Assembly: GCF_900114645.1 (NCBI RefSeq) | Contig: NZ_FOTR01000007.1 | Location: 186,001-250,000 of the forward strand | DNA from: Gracilibacillus orientalis | GTDB taxonomy: Bacteria; Bacillota; Bacilli; Bacillales; Amphibacillaceae | Direction: 5' to 3' | DNA length: 64,000 nt | The notes under the pieces: generated by a model | The model's input: only the letters and a program-made list of their open reading frames with translations | Databases searched by the model: none | What the model was told of the DNA's origin: nothing | Program-made: the position numbers and the translations under genes | Part shown: positions 1 to 8,985 of the stretch, in pieces | How positions within the stretch are numbered: the first letter of the stretch is position 1 | Layout: the number at the start of each line of letters is the position of its first letter

Positions 1-637
1 TTAGTTCGTCATCGACATCATTTTTGTCTAATTCTTCAAATTCATCATCAAGTGACTTGCTTGCAGAAGATAAATCTTCACTTGTATCTGCTTCTGATTC
101 AAATTGAAGAACTTTTTCCTCCATACGTTCAAACCCTTGTTTCGAAGCATCATTACCAATAGACGACATCGTACGGTTCATTTTCGTACGAGTTTTTGCT
201 GATTCTGCTCTTGCTTTTAAAGAATCTTTCTTCAGTTGCATTTGTTGATATTCTTTTTTCATATCATCTAATTTTTCACGTAGCTGATCAGCATCACGTT
301 TAGCGCGTTCCCAAGATTCACGTAGCGTATTTGCTTGTGTTTCTTGTTCATTTTTGTCTTCTAATGCACGACGAGCAAGATCTTCGTTACCAGCTTCAAT
401 AGCTTTTTCTGCTTGCTCTTGACGTTTTTCCACTAGTGCTTGCGCATCATCTGACTTTCTTTTTAACATTTTTTCATTAGCGATTTGTTTGGCTACTGCC
501 GATTCTACTTCTCTAATATCAGATTCCATATCACGCATAAACTGGTCCAGCATTTTCACCGGATCTTCTGCCTTATCTAACATAGAATTCAATTCTGAAC
601 TAACCACTGTTTTTACACGATTGAAAAATTGAAACAT
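1..637 (-). CDS. pspA: PspA/IM30 family protein (3' end cut by window edge)
   Basis: The minus-strand frame is open from an ATG at 637 to the window edge, giving 212 residues with no stop. It starts MFQFFNRVKTVVSSELNSML and continues as a long charged coiled coil with the DPVKMLDQFMRDM segment typical of PspA/IM30. These proteins form oligomers on the inner face of the membrane and support it under envelope stress. The C-terminal part here is acidic (SLDDEFEELDKND). A strong ribosome binding site (AGGAGGAG) overlaps the end of the DUF4178 gene upstream, so the two are one transcript. The family call is firm; the exact paralogue is not settled. Confidence 0.93.
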   Translation of the reverse strand, partial: MFQFFNRVKTVVSSELNSMLDKAEDPVKMLDQFMRDMESDIREVESAVAKQIANEKMLKRKSDDAQALVEKRQEQAEKAIEAGNEDLARRALEDKNEQETQANTLRESWERAKRDADQLREKLDDMKKEYQQMQLKKDSLKARAESAKTRTKMNRTMSSIGNDASKQGFERMEEKVLQFESEADTSEDLSSASKSLDDEFEELDKNDVDDEL

Positions 638-656
638 AATAAACTCCTCCTAATAT

Positions 657-1166
657 TTAATGTGAACCTGCAATAATTTTAACTTCATAATTCTCAATTG
701 GATAACCAATGCTTGCTTCTACTTCACTATCCCACTCTTCCAAACTGATAAAAGATTCTTCATCTGTATCACAATACTCTGCATAGCGAATACGTTGACC
801 TGTAAGCGAACTGCTTCTTCCCTCACCAGTCACTTCAGCTTGCCCACTTTCATCTAGAGAGTAGTTTTTGTTATTAAATACGAATTTGTTAGGGAAATTA
901 TTGGCTTCAGGAAGTTGGATTTTCTCATAGATTCCTAACTCTAATTCATCATCCATCTCCGCAGCTAACCAAAGTATATTAGTTTCTCCTAACAGCTGGT
1001 AACTATACCATGTATAATTGCTTTGCCGGTACGTAATTTTACCAACTACCTCATAATCAGCTAAATCATATTCAACAATATCCCCCACTTCTATTGAAAG
1101 CAAATCTCTTTTTCTAACTGATGCCTTCTTTTCCTTTTTATTAAAGAACTTTGAAAAGAAACCCAA
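657..1166 (-). CDS. DUF4178 domain protein, co-transcribed with pspA
   Basis: About 169 residues matching the DUF4178 pattern: a basic amino-terminal tag, then a beta-rich domain with GDIVEYDLADYEVVGKI and a WYSYQLL core. I place the start at a TTG (1166) giving MGFFSKFFNKKEKK, because GAGGTG lies 6 bases before it and family members usually begin this way. A GTG at 1175, nine bases after AGAGGA, would add three residues and cannot be excluded. DUF4178 genes often sit beside PspA, DUF350 and aminopropyltransferase genes in Firmicutes. The molecular function is unknown, and a membrane-stress role is inferred from the pairing. There is no signal peptide or membrane helix. Confidence 0.85.
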   Translation of the reverse strand: MGFFSKFFNKKEKKASVRKRDLLSIEVGDIVEYDLADYEVVGKITYRQSNYTWYSYQLLGETNILWLAAEMDDELELGIYEKIQLPEANNFPNKFVFNNKNYSLDESGQAEVTGEGRSSSLTGQRIRYAEYCDTDEESFISLEEWDSEVEASIGYPIENYEVKIIAGSH

Positions 1167-1252
1167 GTGGTGCACCTCATTTCTTCCTCTAATGGGTTGT
1201 TATATTTTAATACGAACTAGTTCAAAAAAAGGTTTCAATTTTCTAAAAAAAA

Positions 1253-2005
1253 TTACCGATGTTGATGAATAACATCTAATCCACCTGTAACATCTACAAC
1301 TGTACCTGTTACCATATCTGCATCCTCTTCACACAAAAACATTACCGTTCGCGCTATATCTTCACCCGTTCCAGAACGTCCAATTGGTGTGTTGGGATCT
1401 TCGATTTTCCTACTTTCCTTGATCGATGTCTCCTTCATCTCTCCGACAATGTCGCCAGGACATACCATATTCGATGTAATACCATTCTCAGCTTCTTCAT
1501 ATGCGATAGACTTTGTTAACGATACTAACCCCACCTTCGCAGCAGAAAAGCCGGCTCGACTTACCCATCCAGCTGCAGTATTAGCACTCTGGAAGCCATA
1601 ATTTACAATCCTTCCAAAATGTTGATCTCGCATTGCTGGTATCGTTAATTTTAACATATAATAAACAGCATCTAAATTGCCACGAATCATTTGATTCCAT
1701 TCCTCATCAGTATGATCCATTAATTTTTTTCTCTCAAATATAAATGGTCCCGCATTATTTATTAAATAGTCAATGGTACCAAACCTTTCCACGGCTTTTT
1801 TAACTGCCTTCGTTAAGTCATCTTTATTACAGACATCAGCTTGCATAATTTCTATCGATGCTTCCGGAAATTTTTCTAACATCTCTTTCGCTCGCTGATG
1901 ATCACGGAAATATGTAATGGAAACAGCATGTCCTTTTTTGATAAATGCCTCTGTTACTTTCAACCCTAAGCCTTTTGTTCCAGCCGTAATAAAGGCGTGC
2001 CCCAT
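1253..2005 (-). CDS. SDR family oxidoreductase, YtkK-like, with Tyr-to-Phe at the catalytic position
   Basis: A 250-residue classical short-chain dehydrogenase fold. The nucleotide-binding turn TAGTKGLG lies at residues 7-14 and NNAG at 83-86. Asn110, Ser140 and Lys157 fit the catalytic tetrad. The residue that should be the active-site Tyr is Phe153 (GFSAAK; codon TTT), 13 residues after Ser140 as expected. The family reduces or oxidises carbonyl/hydroxyl groups with NAD(P)H, but a protein lacking this Tyr may be inactive or use another mechanism. Start: ATG 2005, preceded by AAGGAGG. Position next to ackA and other ytk-region genes suggests B. subtilis YtkK as the counterpart. Confidence 0.9.
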   Translation of the reverse strand: MGHAFITAGTKGLGLKVTEAFIKKGHAVSITYFRDHQRAKEMLEKFPEASIEIMQADVCNKDDLTKAVKKAVERFGTIDYLINNAGPFIFERKKLMDHTDEEWNQMIRGNLDAVYYMLKLTIPAMRDQHFGRIVNYGFQSANTAAGWVSRAGFSAAKVGLVSLTKSIAYEEAENGITSNMVCPGDIVGEMKETSIKESRKIEDPNTPIGRSGTGEDIARTVMFLCEEDADMVTGTVVDVTGGLDVIHQHR

Positions 2006-2218
2006 GTTTTTTCCTCCTTACGTACTTCTCTGTCATCTTCTATGTTACATGATTGGCTTACTTTTTTCTATTATTGTGTAGCATAGTTTTGTTTTAGGGT
2101 ACAGGTTTTAGACATAGCTACTAGTGGTATATGACTAATAAGAATAATTTATTCTTATTTTCACATGTAAACGGATACATGATATACTGAAACTATAGAT
2201 GTGAAGGGAGAGATAGTA

Positions 2219-2662
2219 ATGGCATTTGAATATAGTCGTATTTTAGTAGCAGTGGATGGGTCTGATGCCTCAGAGCTAGCATTTAAGAAAGCAGTTGATA
2301 TTGTCTTAAGAAATGATGCAAAAATGTTTTTAGCACATGTGATTGATACAAGAACCATTACAACTGTGGCACCAGAAGTTTATGATCAAACACTTGCAGC
2401 TCGCTCCGAAAATTATGCTCAAACTCTACTTGATGAATATACAGATAAAGCAAATAAAAAAGGAATAACAAATATTACTACACATGTAGAAATTGGCTCT
2501 CCAAAAATTAAAATTCCAAAAGATCTCTCTAAAAAATTTGAAGCAGACTTGATTATTTGTGGGGCAACCGGAATGAATGCAGTTGAAAGGTTTTTAATTG
2601 GAAGTGTTTCAGAAAGCGTCACCCGATATGCATCATGTGATGTGTTGGTTGTAAGAAGTTAA
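2219..2662 (+). CDS. Universal stress protein (UspA family)
   Basis: A 147-residue single-domain UspA protein beginning MAFEYSRILVAVDGSDAS. The ATP-binding signature G-x2-G-x9-G-S is complete near the C-terminus (GATGMNAVERFLIGS), so it belongs to the nucleotide-binding subgroup. The start is ATG 2219 rather than the in-frame GTG at 2201, because GAAGGGAGA lies between them at proper spacing. It is transcribed alone on the plus strand, diverging from the SDR gene. The repeat element downstream begins 11 bases after the stop. The cellular role is not predictable beyond a stress or dormancy function. Confidence 0.95.
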   Translation: MAFEYSRILVAVDGSDASELAFKKAVDIVLRNDAKMFLAHVIDTRTITTVAPEVYDQTLAARSENYAQTLLDEYTDKANKKGITNITTHVEIGSPKIKIPKDLSKKFEADLIICGATGMNAVERFLIGSVSESVTRYASCDVLVVRS

Positions 2663-2672
2663 AAGTTTACAG

Positions 2673-2885
2673 AAAACGAGGTTGAGACAAAAGAGTAATT
2701 AAACAGGAAAAATCTGAACATTAATGCCTGAGCAAATTTACCACTTCGGCAAAATACTTCGCTTTCCTTGGGCACGGATTCAGCTAGTGGGAGTTCCAAC
2801 AGGAGCCTGCGTATTTTGCCTACGCTAAGTTCAGATTGTTCGGATTCTCCTTTTTCCTATTTAGTTATGTCCCAGCCTCGTTTTT
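2673..2885. repeat. Long imperfect inverted-repeat intergenic element (copy 1)
   Basis: The left arm (AACGAGGTTGAGACAAAAG onward) is matched in reverse complement by the right arm (AACGAGGCTGGGACATAAC onward), each about 45 bases. An inner pair, GGCAAAATACTTCGC and its counterpart GCGTATTTTGCC, lies nearer the loop. The whole can fold into one long hairpin. No credible ORF lies within it. Inner blocks resemble those at 50.5 kb. It sits between two genes reading toward each other. Confidence 0.75.
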
Positions 2886-2964
2886 ATCGCGTCTATTGTA
2901 CATCTTTTGTCTAACTTCTTCAACTTACACCCCACTAATCCCGAACCAATATAGACGATGGCTA

Positions 2965-3948
2965 TTATATACGAGAATCAGTAATAAATTCCAATGCACT
3001 TCGTGAATGATGATCGGCTAGACCATGTGCAAATTGTTTATCCGGAAATCCTCGATGTAGTAGCTTCAAACCACCTGAGATTAACGAGATATGGTGGTGA
3101 AATCGATAAAATAACATCCTGTTATAATCAAGAGTATCATTCTTTAGAAATCGGTAAAAATCCCCAAAGCGAAACTCTAAAAAGCTATGTTCATGTTCGA
3201 TATCAAAGAACATTGCTCCTTCAATATCAATCAAAAAGGGATCAAGTTCATCATTAACCAAAACATGGTCAGGGCCTAGTTCTCCGTGTATAAATCCATA
3301 CTGTGTTCTGGGTTTAATTTTTGATTCAAGCTCATACAAAGTATCGAGTAATTTACTTTGATTAGCTCTGATGTGTTCAAGATATTGAGAGGAATAAGAT
3401 AATTGTTCTTTTGCATTCTCCATTTGCAACAGATGACAACTTTCTGTATAAACACCCTCATAATTTAATTTCCCATAAGATTTTTTATTATTGGTGTGCA
3501 TGCGGGCCAGCATATCGCCCAACTTCTGAAACAAGTTATCTTGAACCTTGGAGTCTGAATGATGAAAAAAAACTTCTGCTTTGTTACCAGCCACATATTC
3601 AACGAGAGCATAATCAAAAGGGTAACGCATTTTTTCTGTATTTAAATCATATAGAGCAGGAGTTCTAATACCCTTTTGGATTAAATATTGGTAATTTAAT
3701 TCAAATAAATCACTACCATCAGAACGTTCATTTATATCTAAATTTGTTTGCTCTTCTTGAAAATAATTCGAAGCAGGATCCCATATATATAAAATGCAGG
3801 AAAATCCATTACTAAAATCAAGCTTATAAACTACCTTTTGTGTACCCCCGTTTATTTTCGATATCCTCACAACAAAATAATCAGAACCAAAAACCTTCTT
3901 TACATAATCCTGTAAATCAGCATAATCGAGATGACAAGTAACTTCCAT
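2965..3948 (-). CDS. Aminoglycoside phosphotransferase (APH)/choline-kinase family protein
   Basis: A 327-residue protein kinase-like fold of the APH superfamily. A catalytic-loop motif HGELGPDHVLVN occurs near residue 220, followed by the metal-binding DIEG about a dozen residues later. The usual HGD Asp is Glu here and the Asn two positions on is His; similar loops occur in environmental APH homologues, so activity is not ruled out. The substrate is unknown: small-molecule hydroxyls such as sugars, amino alcohols or antibiotics are possible. Start ATG 3948 has AAAGGAGT upstream. It is a lone gene in an accessory stretch between conserved blocks. Confidence 0.8.
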   Translation of the reverse strand: MEVTCHLDYADLQDYVKKVFGSDYFVVRISKINGGTQKVVYKLDFSNGFSCILYIWDPASNYFQEEQTNLDINERSDGSDLFELNYQYLIQKGIRTPALYDLNTEKMRYPFDYALVEYVAGNKAEVFFHHSDSKVQDNLFQKLGDMLARMHTNNKKSYGKLNYEGVYTESCHLLQMENAKEQLSYSSQYLEHIRANQSKLLDTLYELESKIKPRTQYGFIHGELGPDHVLVNDELDPFLIDIEGAMFFDIEHEHSFLEFRFGDFYRFLKNDTLDYNRMLFYRFHHHISLISGGLKLLHRGFPDKQFAHGLADHHSRSALEFITDSRI

Positions 3949-4066
3949 TTACCAACACTCCTTTTCTCAATTTTGTTCTTGAACTCAACTATACAATTTA
4001 TTTTTCAGAAAATATAGACTATTTGTTATGATGTTGAATAGGATCCTGATAAAAATTGACATAACT

Positions 4067-4103
4067 AAACGCCATTGGGTATAAAATCCAATGGCGTTTT
4101 TTT
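4067..4103. terminator. Hairpin with T-run, terminator-like
   Basis: AACGCCATTGG and CCAATGGCGTT pair around a short loop and are followed by seven T on the plus strand. It lies just past the 3' end of the methyltransferase gene, whose strand has only a weak T-run. It may act mainly on plus-strand readthrough. Confidence 0.6.
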
Positions 4104-4132
4104 GAGCATATTTATCTTATCCATTGCTAATG

Positions 4133-4873
4133 TTAGCGTAACATTCTTGATTTAATAACAATAAAAGATGGTCTTCTTCTTTCATTTACTAACTTAGGCA
4201 TTTTCTCTAATCCAGATGGAATGGACTGTGGTTCAATAATCTTCTCTAATATAAATCCATTGTCTATAAGGGTATTTATTAAGGTGGAAATTGTTCGATG
4301 ATAAACAATCACTCCATCAACATACCAATTATGCTCCCTCTTTCCTTCTTCCTGATAATTGTCTAATGCCCAATGTAATTTCTCTCCGTTACTGTCCTTC
4401 ATCCAATTGTTCTCCTCATTTCGGGCAGTTACAATAGGGTGTTCAGTTGAAAATATAAACTCTCCATTCTCATGTAATAAACTTCTTACCTTCACAATCA
4501 GTTTTGTGTAATCTTCTATATAGTGTACTGCTAAAGAGCTTATAATTAAGTCGAATTTTTGATTATGTAATTCTAAATCTTCTATTGGTGAACATATATA
4601 TTCTATTTTCTTATCCCCGTTTTCTTTTTTAGCCTGCTCTATCATATTTCTTGAAATATCCACACCTATAACCTTTGATGCACCGTTCTCGATACAATAC
4701 TTTGCAAACTGACCAGTCCCACAACCTAAGTCTAATATTGTTTTATTTTTGAGAGTAGAAATGGCTGATTTTATTGCTGGTTGTTCAACAAAATCATTAT
4801 ATGTTACTCCACTTTCACGCAAAGAAATATACTCTCTAAAGAAAACAGGATTGTCATAAATATTTTGCTTCAA
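4133..4873 (-). CDS. Class I SAM-dependent methyltransferase
   Basis: About 246 residues with a Rossmann methyltransferase core: motif I LDLGCGTGQFAKYC near residue 50, an acidic motif II (VIGVDIS), and motif IV/post-I DLIISSLAVHYI. This is the Methyltransf_11/25 type that acts on small molecules or lipids; the substrate cannot be told. I choose TTG 4873 (MKQNIYDNP) because GGAGGGG lies 6 bases before it. An upstream TTG at 4888 overlaps that ribosome site and is unlikely. It is monocistronic, between the APH and HAD genes. Confidence 0.88.
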   Translation of the reverse strand: MKQNIYDNPVFFREYISLRESGVTYNDFVEQPAIKSAISTLKNKTILDLGCGTGQFAKYCIENGASKVIGVDISRNMIEQAKKENGDKKIEYICSPIEDLELHNQKFDLIISSLAVHYIEDYTKLIVKVRSLLHENGEFIFSTEHPIVTARNEENNWMKDSNGEKLHWALDNYQEEGKREHNWYVDGVIVYHRTISTLINTLIDNGFILEKIIEPQSIPSGLEKMPKLVNERRRPSFIVIKSRMLR

Positions 4874-5000
4874 TAGTTTCCCCTCCAATATTGTTATCTT
4901 GCAAAAATTAGTCCCACAAATCAGTACAATAAATAACTTTTCCCTAATATCTCAATAACTCCTCAACTCTATATTAAAAAATATTATCGGAATTTTTAGC

Positions 5001-5026
5001 AAAAAAACGACCAATGTATGGGTCGT
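5001..5026 (-). terminator. Rho-independent terminator after the HAD gene
   Basis: On the minus strand ACGACC pairs with GGTCGT across a short loop and is followed by a run of seven T. It is about 70 bases past the HAD hydrolase stop. Confidence 0.7.
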
Positions 5027-5098
5027 CTTGTTGGATTCTAGCACCCGTTTAGTCTTTCCTCTGGTTCTCATGTGTATCTTGGAAATATAAATAAGTAA

Positions 5099-5767
5099 TT
5101 ATTTTGTCACGTTGCTCCCCATCAAAATATCTTTTAACTGATTAACATTATTAACAATATGAGTAGGGTTGGAATGACTCAATTCTTCAAATGAACCATA
5201 CCCGTAAGTAACTCCAATAGAATCAATTCCCGTATTTCTTGCCCCAATAATATCGTGCTTTCTGTCTCCAACCATTATAAAGTCACTAAGCTTATGTTCA
5301 TTATATTTATCTAGTATGTATTGAATAATTTCAGTTTTTGACGATCTTGTTCCATCCAGATTACTGCCTACAATAAGTTTAAAATATTGGTCAATATTAA
5401 AATACTTTAGTATTTGCTTAGCAAAAACAGTAGGCTTTGAAGTTGCTACAACTAAAGTAATCCCTTGTTCTTCTAACGTTTTTAAAAGTAAGGGAATATT
5501 TGAATATAACTCATTCTCAAACATCCCCACTTCCGTAAACCTCTCCCTATATAAATCTATCGCTTTTTCTGTATACGCCTCATCAAAATTGTAATATTCA
5601 GCAAATGACAGGTGCAAAGGTGGTCCTATAAAACATTTCAGTCTATCGATATCACGCTCAACAATGTTCATTTGATGTAACGCATATTGAACAGATTTAG
5701 TTATTCCTACCTTTGGATCTGATAGTGTGCCGTCTAAATCAAATAAAATTACTTTATAACTAGCCAT
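5099..5767 (-). CDS. HAD-IA family phosphatase (phosphoglycolate-phosphatase-like)
   Basis: A 222-residue HAD hydrolase. Motif I is LFDLDGTLSD at residues 9-18 (nucleophile and acid/base Asp). Motif II is a Thr/Ser in VVATSKP. Motif III Lys is followed by motif IV VGDRKHDIIGA. The helical cap between motifs I and II marks subfamily IA, as in Gph, PgmB and PpaX. The reaction is phosphoester hydrolysis of a small cytosolic metabolite; the substrate is not determined. ATG 5767 has AAAGGGGGAG upstream. It is monocistronic with its own terminator. Confidence 0.9.
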   Translation of the reverse strand: MASYKVILFDLDGTLSDPKVGITKSVQYALHQMNIVERDIDRLKCFIGPPLHLSFAEYYNFDEAYTEKAIDLYRERFTEVGMFENELYSNIPLLLKTLEEQGITLVVATSKPTVFAKQILKYFNIDQYFKLIVGSNLDGTRSSKTEIIQYILDKYNEHKLSDFIMVGDRKHDIIGARNTGIDSIGVTYGYGSFEELSHSNPTHIVNNVNQLKDILMGSNVTK

Positions 5768-6007
5768 GTAAAACTCCCCCTTTTAGTAACTTAATTTCCT
5801 ATAAGCGGTGTAGAACTCAAATTTAGCTGTTAACTCAAATAAGTGATTTTTCGTAATCTTTCTTCATTTTAACATGACTATAAAAAAATCCTCTTCAGGA
5901 AAATTTCTACTTTAATCACTAGGTTCTAGCATCATCAATTGTATAAACTTTCTTATTTGTTTTCATGTCGTGCTTTTTCTTTTTCTTAATTGTTGTTTTT
6001 TAACAAT

Positions 6008-6060
6008 TTAAAAACCGACCTCCTTCTATGCATTTTTAATTACATAGAAAAAAATCGGTT
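6008..6060 (-). terminator. Terminator-like hairpin downstream of ackA
   Basis: On the minus strand AACCGA and TCGGTT form an outer stem, with an inner stem TTCTATG/CATAGAA separated by unpaired bases, followed by TTTTTAAA. It lies about 60 bases past the ackA stop. A smaller hairpin (GTTGT AAAAAT ACAAC) lies between. Confidence 0.6.
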
Positions 6061-6119
6061 AAAATTTAGTAATGGTTAGCAAGTTGTATTTTTACAACTC
6101 ATAAAATAATATATCCATT

Positions 6120-7310
6120 TTATGACGTTAATCGAATGGCATCTCTGGCAATCATAACTTCCTCATTGGTCGGTATGACGATTACTTTTACAGGTGAATG
6201 TGGATAGTTAACAAATGTTTCTTTTCCACGAATGTTGTTCAGGCTCTGATCCCAGTAAACACCCATAAATTCTAGTCCTTTTAATACACGTTCACGAATA
6301 GTTATACTGTTTTCTCCTACACCTGCAGTAAAGATGATTGCGTCCACACCGTGCATTCTTGCTGCATATGAACCAATGTATTTATGGATTCTCTCCGCAA
6401 ATACTTGAAGTGCTAATTCTGCACGCTTGTCACCTTGTTCGGCTTTCTCCTGGATATCTCTTAAATCACTAGAAAATCCAGACAGAGCCAGCATACCACT
6501 TTTCTTATTCAAAACATTCATCACTTCTGAAGCAGATTGACCGGTTTTCTCCATTATATATGGAATTAAGGCTGGATCAATATTTCCAGATCTTGTCCCC
6601 ATTGTAACACCAGCTAAAGGTGTAAAACCCATAGAAGTATCAATGGACTTGCCTTTTTCAATCGCCGCAATACTTGCACCGTTTCCTAAGTGACAAGATA
6701 AGAGACGCAACTGTTCCAAAGGTACACCCATTAAGTCTGAAGCACGTTCTGAGACGTATTTATGTGACGTACCATGAAATCCATATTTACGAATACCATA
6801 TTTTTGATAATATTCATATGGTAGACTATATAAATATGATTGCTCTGGCATTGTTTGGTGAAATGCTGTATCAAACACTGCAACAGAAGGTACTTCCGGT
6901 AGCACTTCACGGAAAGCACGAATACCTGTCAAGTTTGCCGGATTATGCAACGGCGCTAGATCAGATACCTCTTCAATTTCCTCAATTACATTATTAGTAA
7001 TCACTACGGAATCATTAAACTTCTCTCCACCATGTACAACACGGTGTCCAATACCATCTATTTCATCCAAACTTTTAATCACACCAAATGATGTTAATTT
7101 TTCAAGTAATAGCTTAACAGCTACGGCATGATCAGGGATATCTCGTGTTTCTTCATCTTCTTTATCATCAAATTCGATAGTAAAAACGGAATCTGCAATT
7201 CCAATTCGTTCAACAAGTCCTTTTGACAACACTTTTTCTTCAGGCATTTCAATTAGTTGAAATTTTAGTGAAGAACTTCCAGCGTTAACAGCTAAAATTT
7301 TACGCAACAT
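6120..7310 (-). CDS. ackA: Acetate kinase
   Basis: A 396-residue ASKHA-fold kinase interconverting acetyl phosphate + ADP and acetate + ATP in overflow metabolism. Family signatures are present: [11 protein letters not shown] at the amino terminus, [19 protein letters not shown], and [19 protein letters not shown] including the active-site Arg. The start is ATG 7310 ([11 protein letters not shown]), 6 bases after AAAGGA, not the upstream in-frame ATG. In B. subtilis ackA is activated by CcpA; a cre-like site and promoter lie upstream here at matching distance. ytxK lies directly upstream on the same strand, but ackA has its own promoter. Confidence 0.98.
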   Translation of the reverse strand: MLRKILAVNAGSSSLKFQLIEMPEEKVLSKGLVERIGIADSVFTIEFDDKEDEETRDIPDHAVAVKLLLEKLTSFGVIKSLDEIDGIGHRVVHGGEKFNDSVVITNNVIEEIEEVSDLAPLHNPANLTGIRAFREVLPEVPSVAVFDTAFHQTMPEQSYLYSLPYEYYQKYGIRKYGFHGTSHKYVSERASDLMGVPLEQLRLLSCHLGNGASIAAIEKGKSIDTSMGFTPLAGVTMGTRSGNIDPALIPYIMEKTGQSASEVMNVLNKKSGMLALSGFSSDLRDIQEKAEQGDKRAELALQVFAERIHKYIGSYAARMHGVDAIIFTAGVGENSITIRERVLKGLEFMGVYWDQSLNNIRGKETFVNYPHSPVKVIVIPTNEEVMIARDAIRLTS

Positions 7311-7374
7311 TTTCAATCCTTTCATTCGTTCATTTACTTCTTCTGACTAGCGATCTGTTCAACATTCCATATCC

Positions 7375-7403
7375 ATTTAAACACCGTCAGAATAAGTTTG
7401 CAA
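7375..7403 (-). promoter_or_regulatory. Predicted sigma-A promoter of ackA
   Basis: On the minus strand TTGCAA is followed after 17 bases by TTAAAT (each 4 of 6 to consensus). The predicted start is near 7368, about 58 bases before the ackA ATG. Confidence 0.6.
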
Positions 7404-7416
7404 CCGGAATATCAAA

Positions 7417-7431
7417 TGGTAACGTTTGCTT
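7417..7431 (-). promoter_or_regulatory. Candidate CcpA-binding cre site upstream of ackA
   Basis: AAGCAAACGTTACCA on the minus strand matches the cre consensus WTGNAANCGNWNNCW at all but one position. Its centre is about 56 bases upstream of the predicted ackA start, the geometry of the activating cre in B. subtilis ackA. Confidence 0.7.
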
Positions 7432-7458
7432 CCTAATATTTTTATTTTCTGACTTTTC

Positions 7459-8436
7459 TTATTTTTCTGATTTAAACCAGTCGTCTATTTTTTTAAGGAT
7501 ATTTTGTGTTGCATGGACATCTTTAAATGATGGTAATTGAGCCATTAATGTTTCCTTTGGTGGTTTTGTGTCTTTACCCTGCTTCTGTAAAACTAATATA
7601 CTTTTAGCATGTTGTTCGGAAGAAAACATTGATAATGGTAATTGCAACATTGCTAGTATATGGGCATTATGGCGTAAATACTTTTGTAATTTATCACTTT
7701 GTTCACTAGTAAAAAGAAAATTAGGAATTAAAAATAATAAGTAACCTGCCTCTTTTGTGTACATCATGCTTTGCTCAATAAATAAATGATGGGAAAACGC
7801 ATGTCCCTCATCAGCATTTAATTCAAATTTTGCTGCTTGCTCATCATTTGGGTAATATCCGACAGGTAAGTCTGCTACAACTGTATCAACTGGTTCTAAT
7901 AATAATGGAGTCAAACTATCTTGATGAAAATATTCAACTGCTACTTTCTGCAGGTTCGCACTTTCTACTGCAAGTTGAATTAATGTCGGATCAATTTCAC
8001 TTCCATATCCCGTAACATCCGCTTCTACTTGATTGATCACAGCAGTTAACAAATTCGCTGCACCGCTCGCTGGATCAAACAAACTAAATTGTTTTGTTTC
8101 AGGCATTAACTTTTGAATAAAATAGCCCATAAACATGGCTACAGAATCAGGTGTTACAACATGTTGATGTTGAGTAGATCCTTTCATCCCTTTGATTAAA
8201 GACAGCTGAATGACTTTTCTAATCGATTCACTTGTTATATCTTCATTTAAAAATGATTTTTTCAGTGATGCTAAACTTTCTTCCGTTTTTTGATTAGGCA
8301 AATCCAAAGGTTCTTCCGTTTGGATTGCACGTAAAGCAAAAATTAAACTTTCTAAATATGGTTCATTTTCCGTTTCTTCTATAGCAGATGTTAGTTGTTC
8401 TAAATCTGAAAAAGCTTTCTCTATATCAAATGACAT
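7459..8436 (-). CDS. ytxK: YtxK, class I methyltransferase of the N6-DNA methylase fold
   Basis: About 325 residues, the usual length for YtxK. The SAM-binding motif is SLFDPASGAANLL, with an acidic residue in GYGSEIDPTLIQLA. The catalytic tetrapeptide of N6-adenine methylases (N/D-P-P-Y/F) appears as DLPVGYYPND, i.e. a divergent DLPV. No target-recognition domain is visible. Function is not established, and the altered motif argues against ordinary DNA methylation. Start ATG 8436, after GGAGGG. It precedes ackA as in B. subtilis, but tpx, which lies between ytxK and ytfJ there, is absent. Confidence 0.9.
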   Translation of the reverse strand: MSFDIEKAFSDLEQLTSAIEETENEPYLESLIFALRAIQTEEPLDLPNQKTEESLASLKKSFLNEDITSESIRKVIQLSLIKGMKGSTQHQHVVTPDSVAMFMGYFIQKLMPETKQFSLFDPASGAANLLTAVINQVEADVTGYGSEIDPTLIQLAVESANLQKVAVEYFHQDSLTPLLLEPVDTVVADLPVGYYPNDEQAAKFELNADEGHAFSHHLFIEQSMMYTKEAGYLLFLIPNFLFTSEQSDKLQKYLRHNAHILAMLQLPLSMFSSEQHAKSILVLQKQGKDTKPPKETLMAQLPSFKDVHATQNILKKIDDWFKSEK

Positions 8437-8523
8437 CTTATGGCTCCCTCCATCAATATACAAAATGATTTCACTGCCTATTTATTATGAAGGCAGTGAA
8501 ATCAAATTGTCTACTGAGAAGCA

Positions 8524-8985
8524 TTATAAATCATTACCTTGCTGCTTTTCATCTTTTCTTTGTTTTAACATATCCAAAACTTGATCGATCACTTGTGGGC
8601 TTTTCTCTAATACTTTATCAAAAGGTCTTGAAGTTTCATTTAATGTCATAAGTTGGACACCTTGTTTATTTGCTATTAGGAATGCTGAGGGTATAATCGA
8701 AACACCTCCACCACTACCTCCACCAAACGGGATAATCGAATCTGATTGACTATCACCTTGTTGACCTTTTTGATCCTGTTGATCCTGTTGACCTCCTGGA
8801 ACAAACTCACTACCACCAGCTGCAAAGCCAAACTTTACTTTTGATAAAGGAATGATCAAACTACCATCTGGAACCTCTATTGGTTTACCAATCGCTGTAT
8901 CCACTTCGATTAATTGTTTCAAATTTTCCATCGTTAAATTCATAAATCCTTCTAACGGGTGTGCATTTTGATTATTATCTTCCAC
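8524..8985 (-). CDS. ytfJ: GerW/YtfJ family sporulation protein
   Basis: A 153-residue protein with the GerW family pattern: an N-terminal helix ending in NLKQLIEVDTAIGKPIEVPD, a core with VKFGFAAGGSEF, a Gln/Gly-rich insert (residues about 65-85), and a conserved SIIPSAFLIANKQGV segment. In B. subtilis YtfJ is a forespore product and GerW is needed for some germination responses. The start is a GTG at 8985, about ten bases after AAAGGAG, within the last codons of ytfI, so the two are translationally coupled. Confidence 0.92.
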   Translation of the reverse strand: MEDNNQNAHPLEGFMNLTMENLKQLIEVDTAIGKPIEVPDGSLIIPLSKVKFGFAAGGSEFVPGGQQDQQDQKGQQGDSQSDSIIPFGGGSGGGVSIIPSAFLIANKQGVQLMTLNETSRPFDKVLEKSPQVIDQVLDMLKQRKDEKQQGNDL

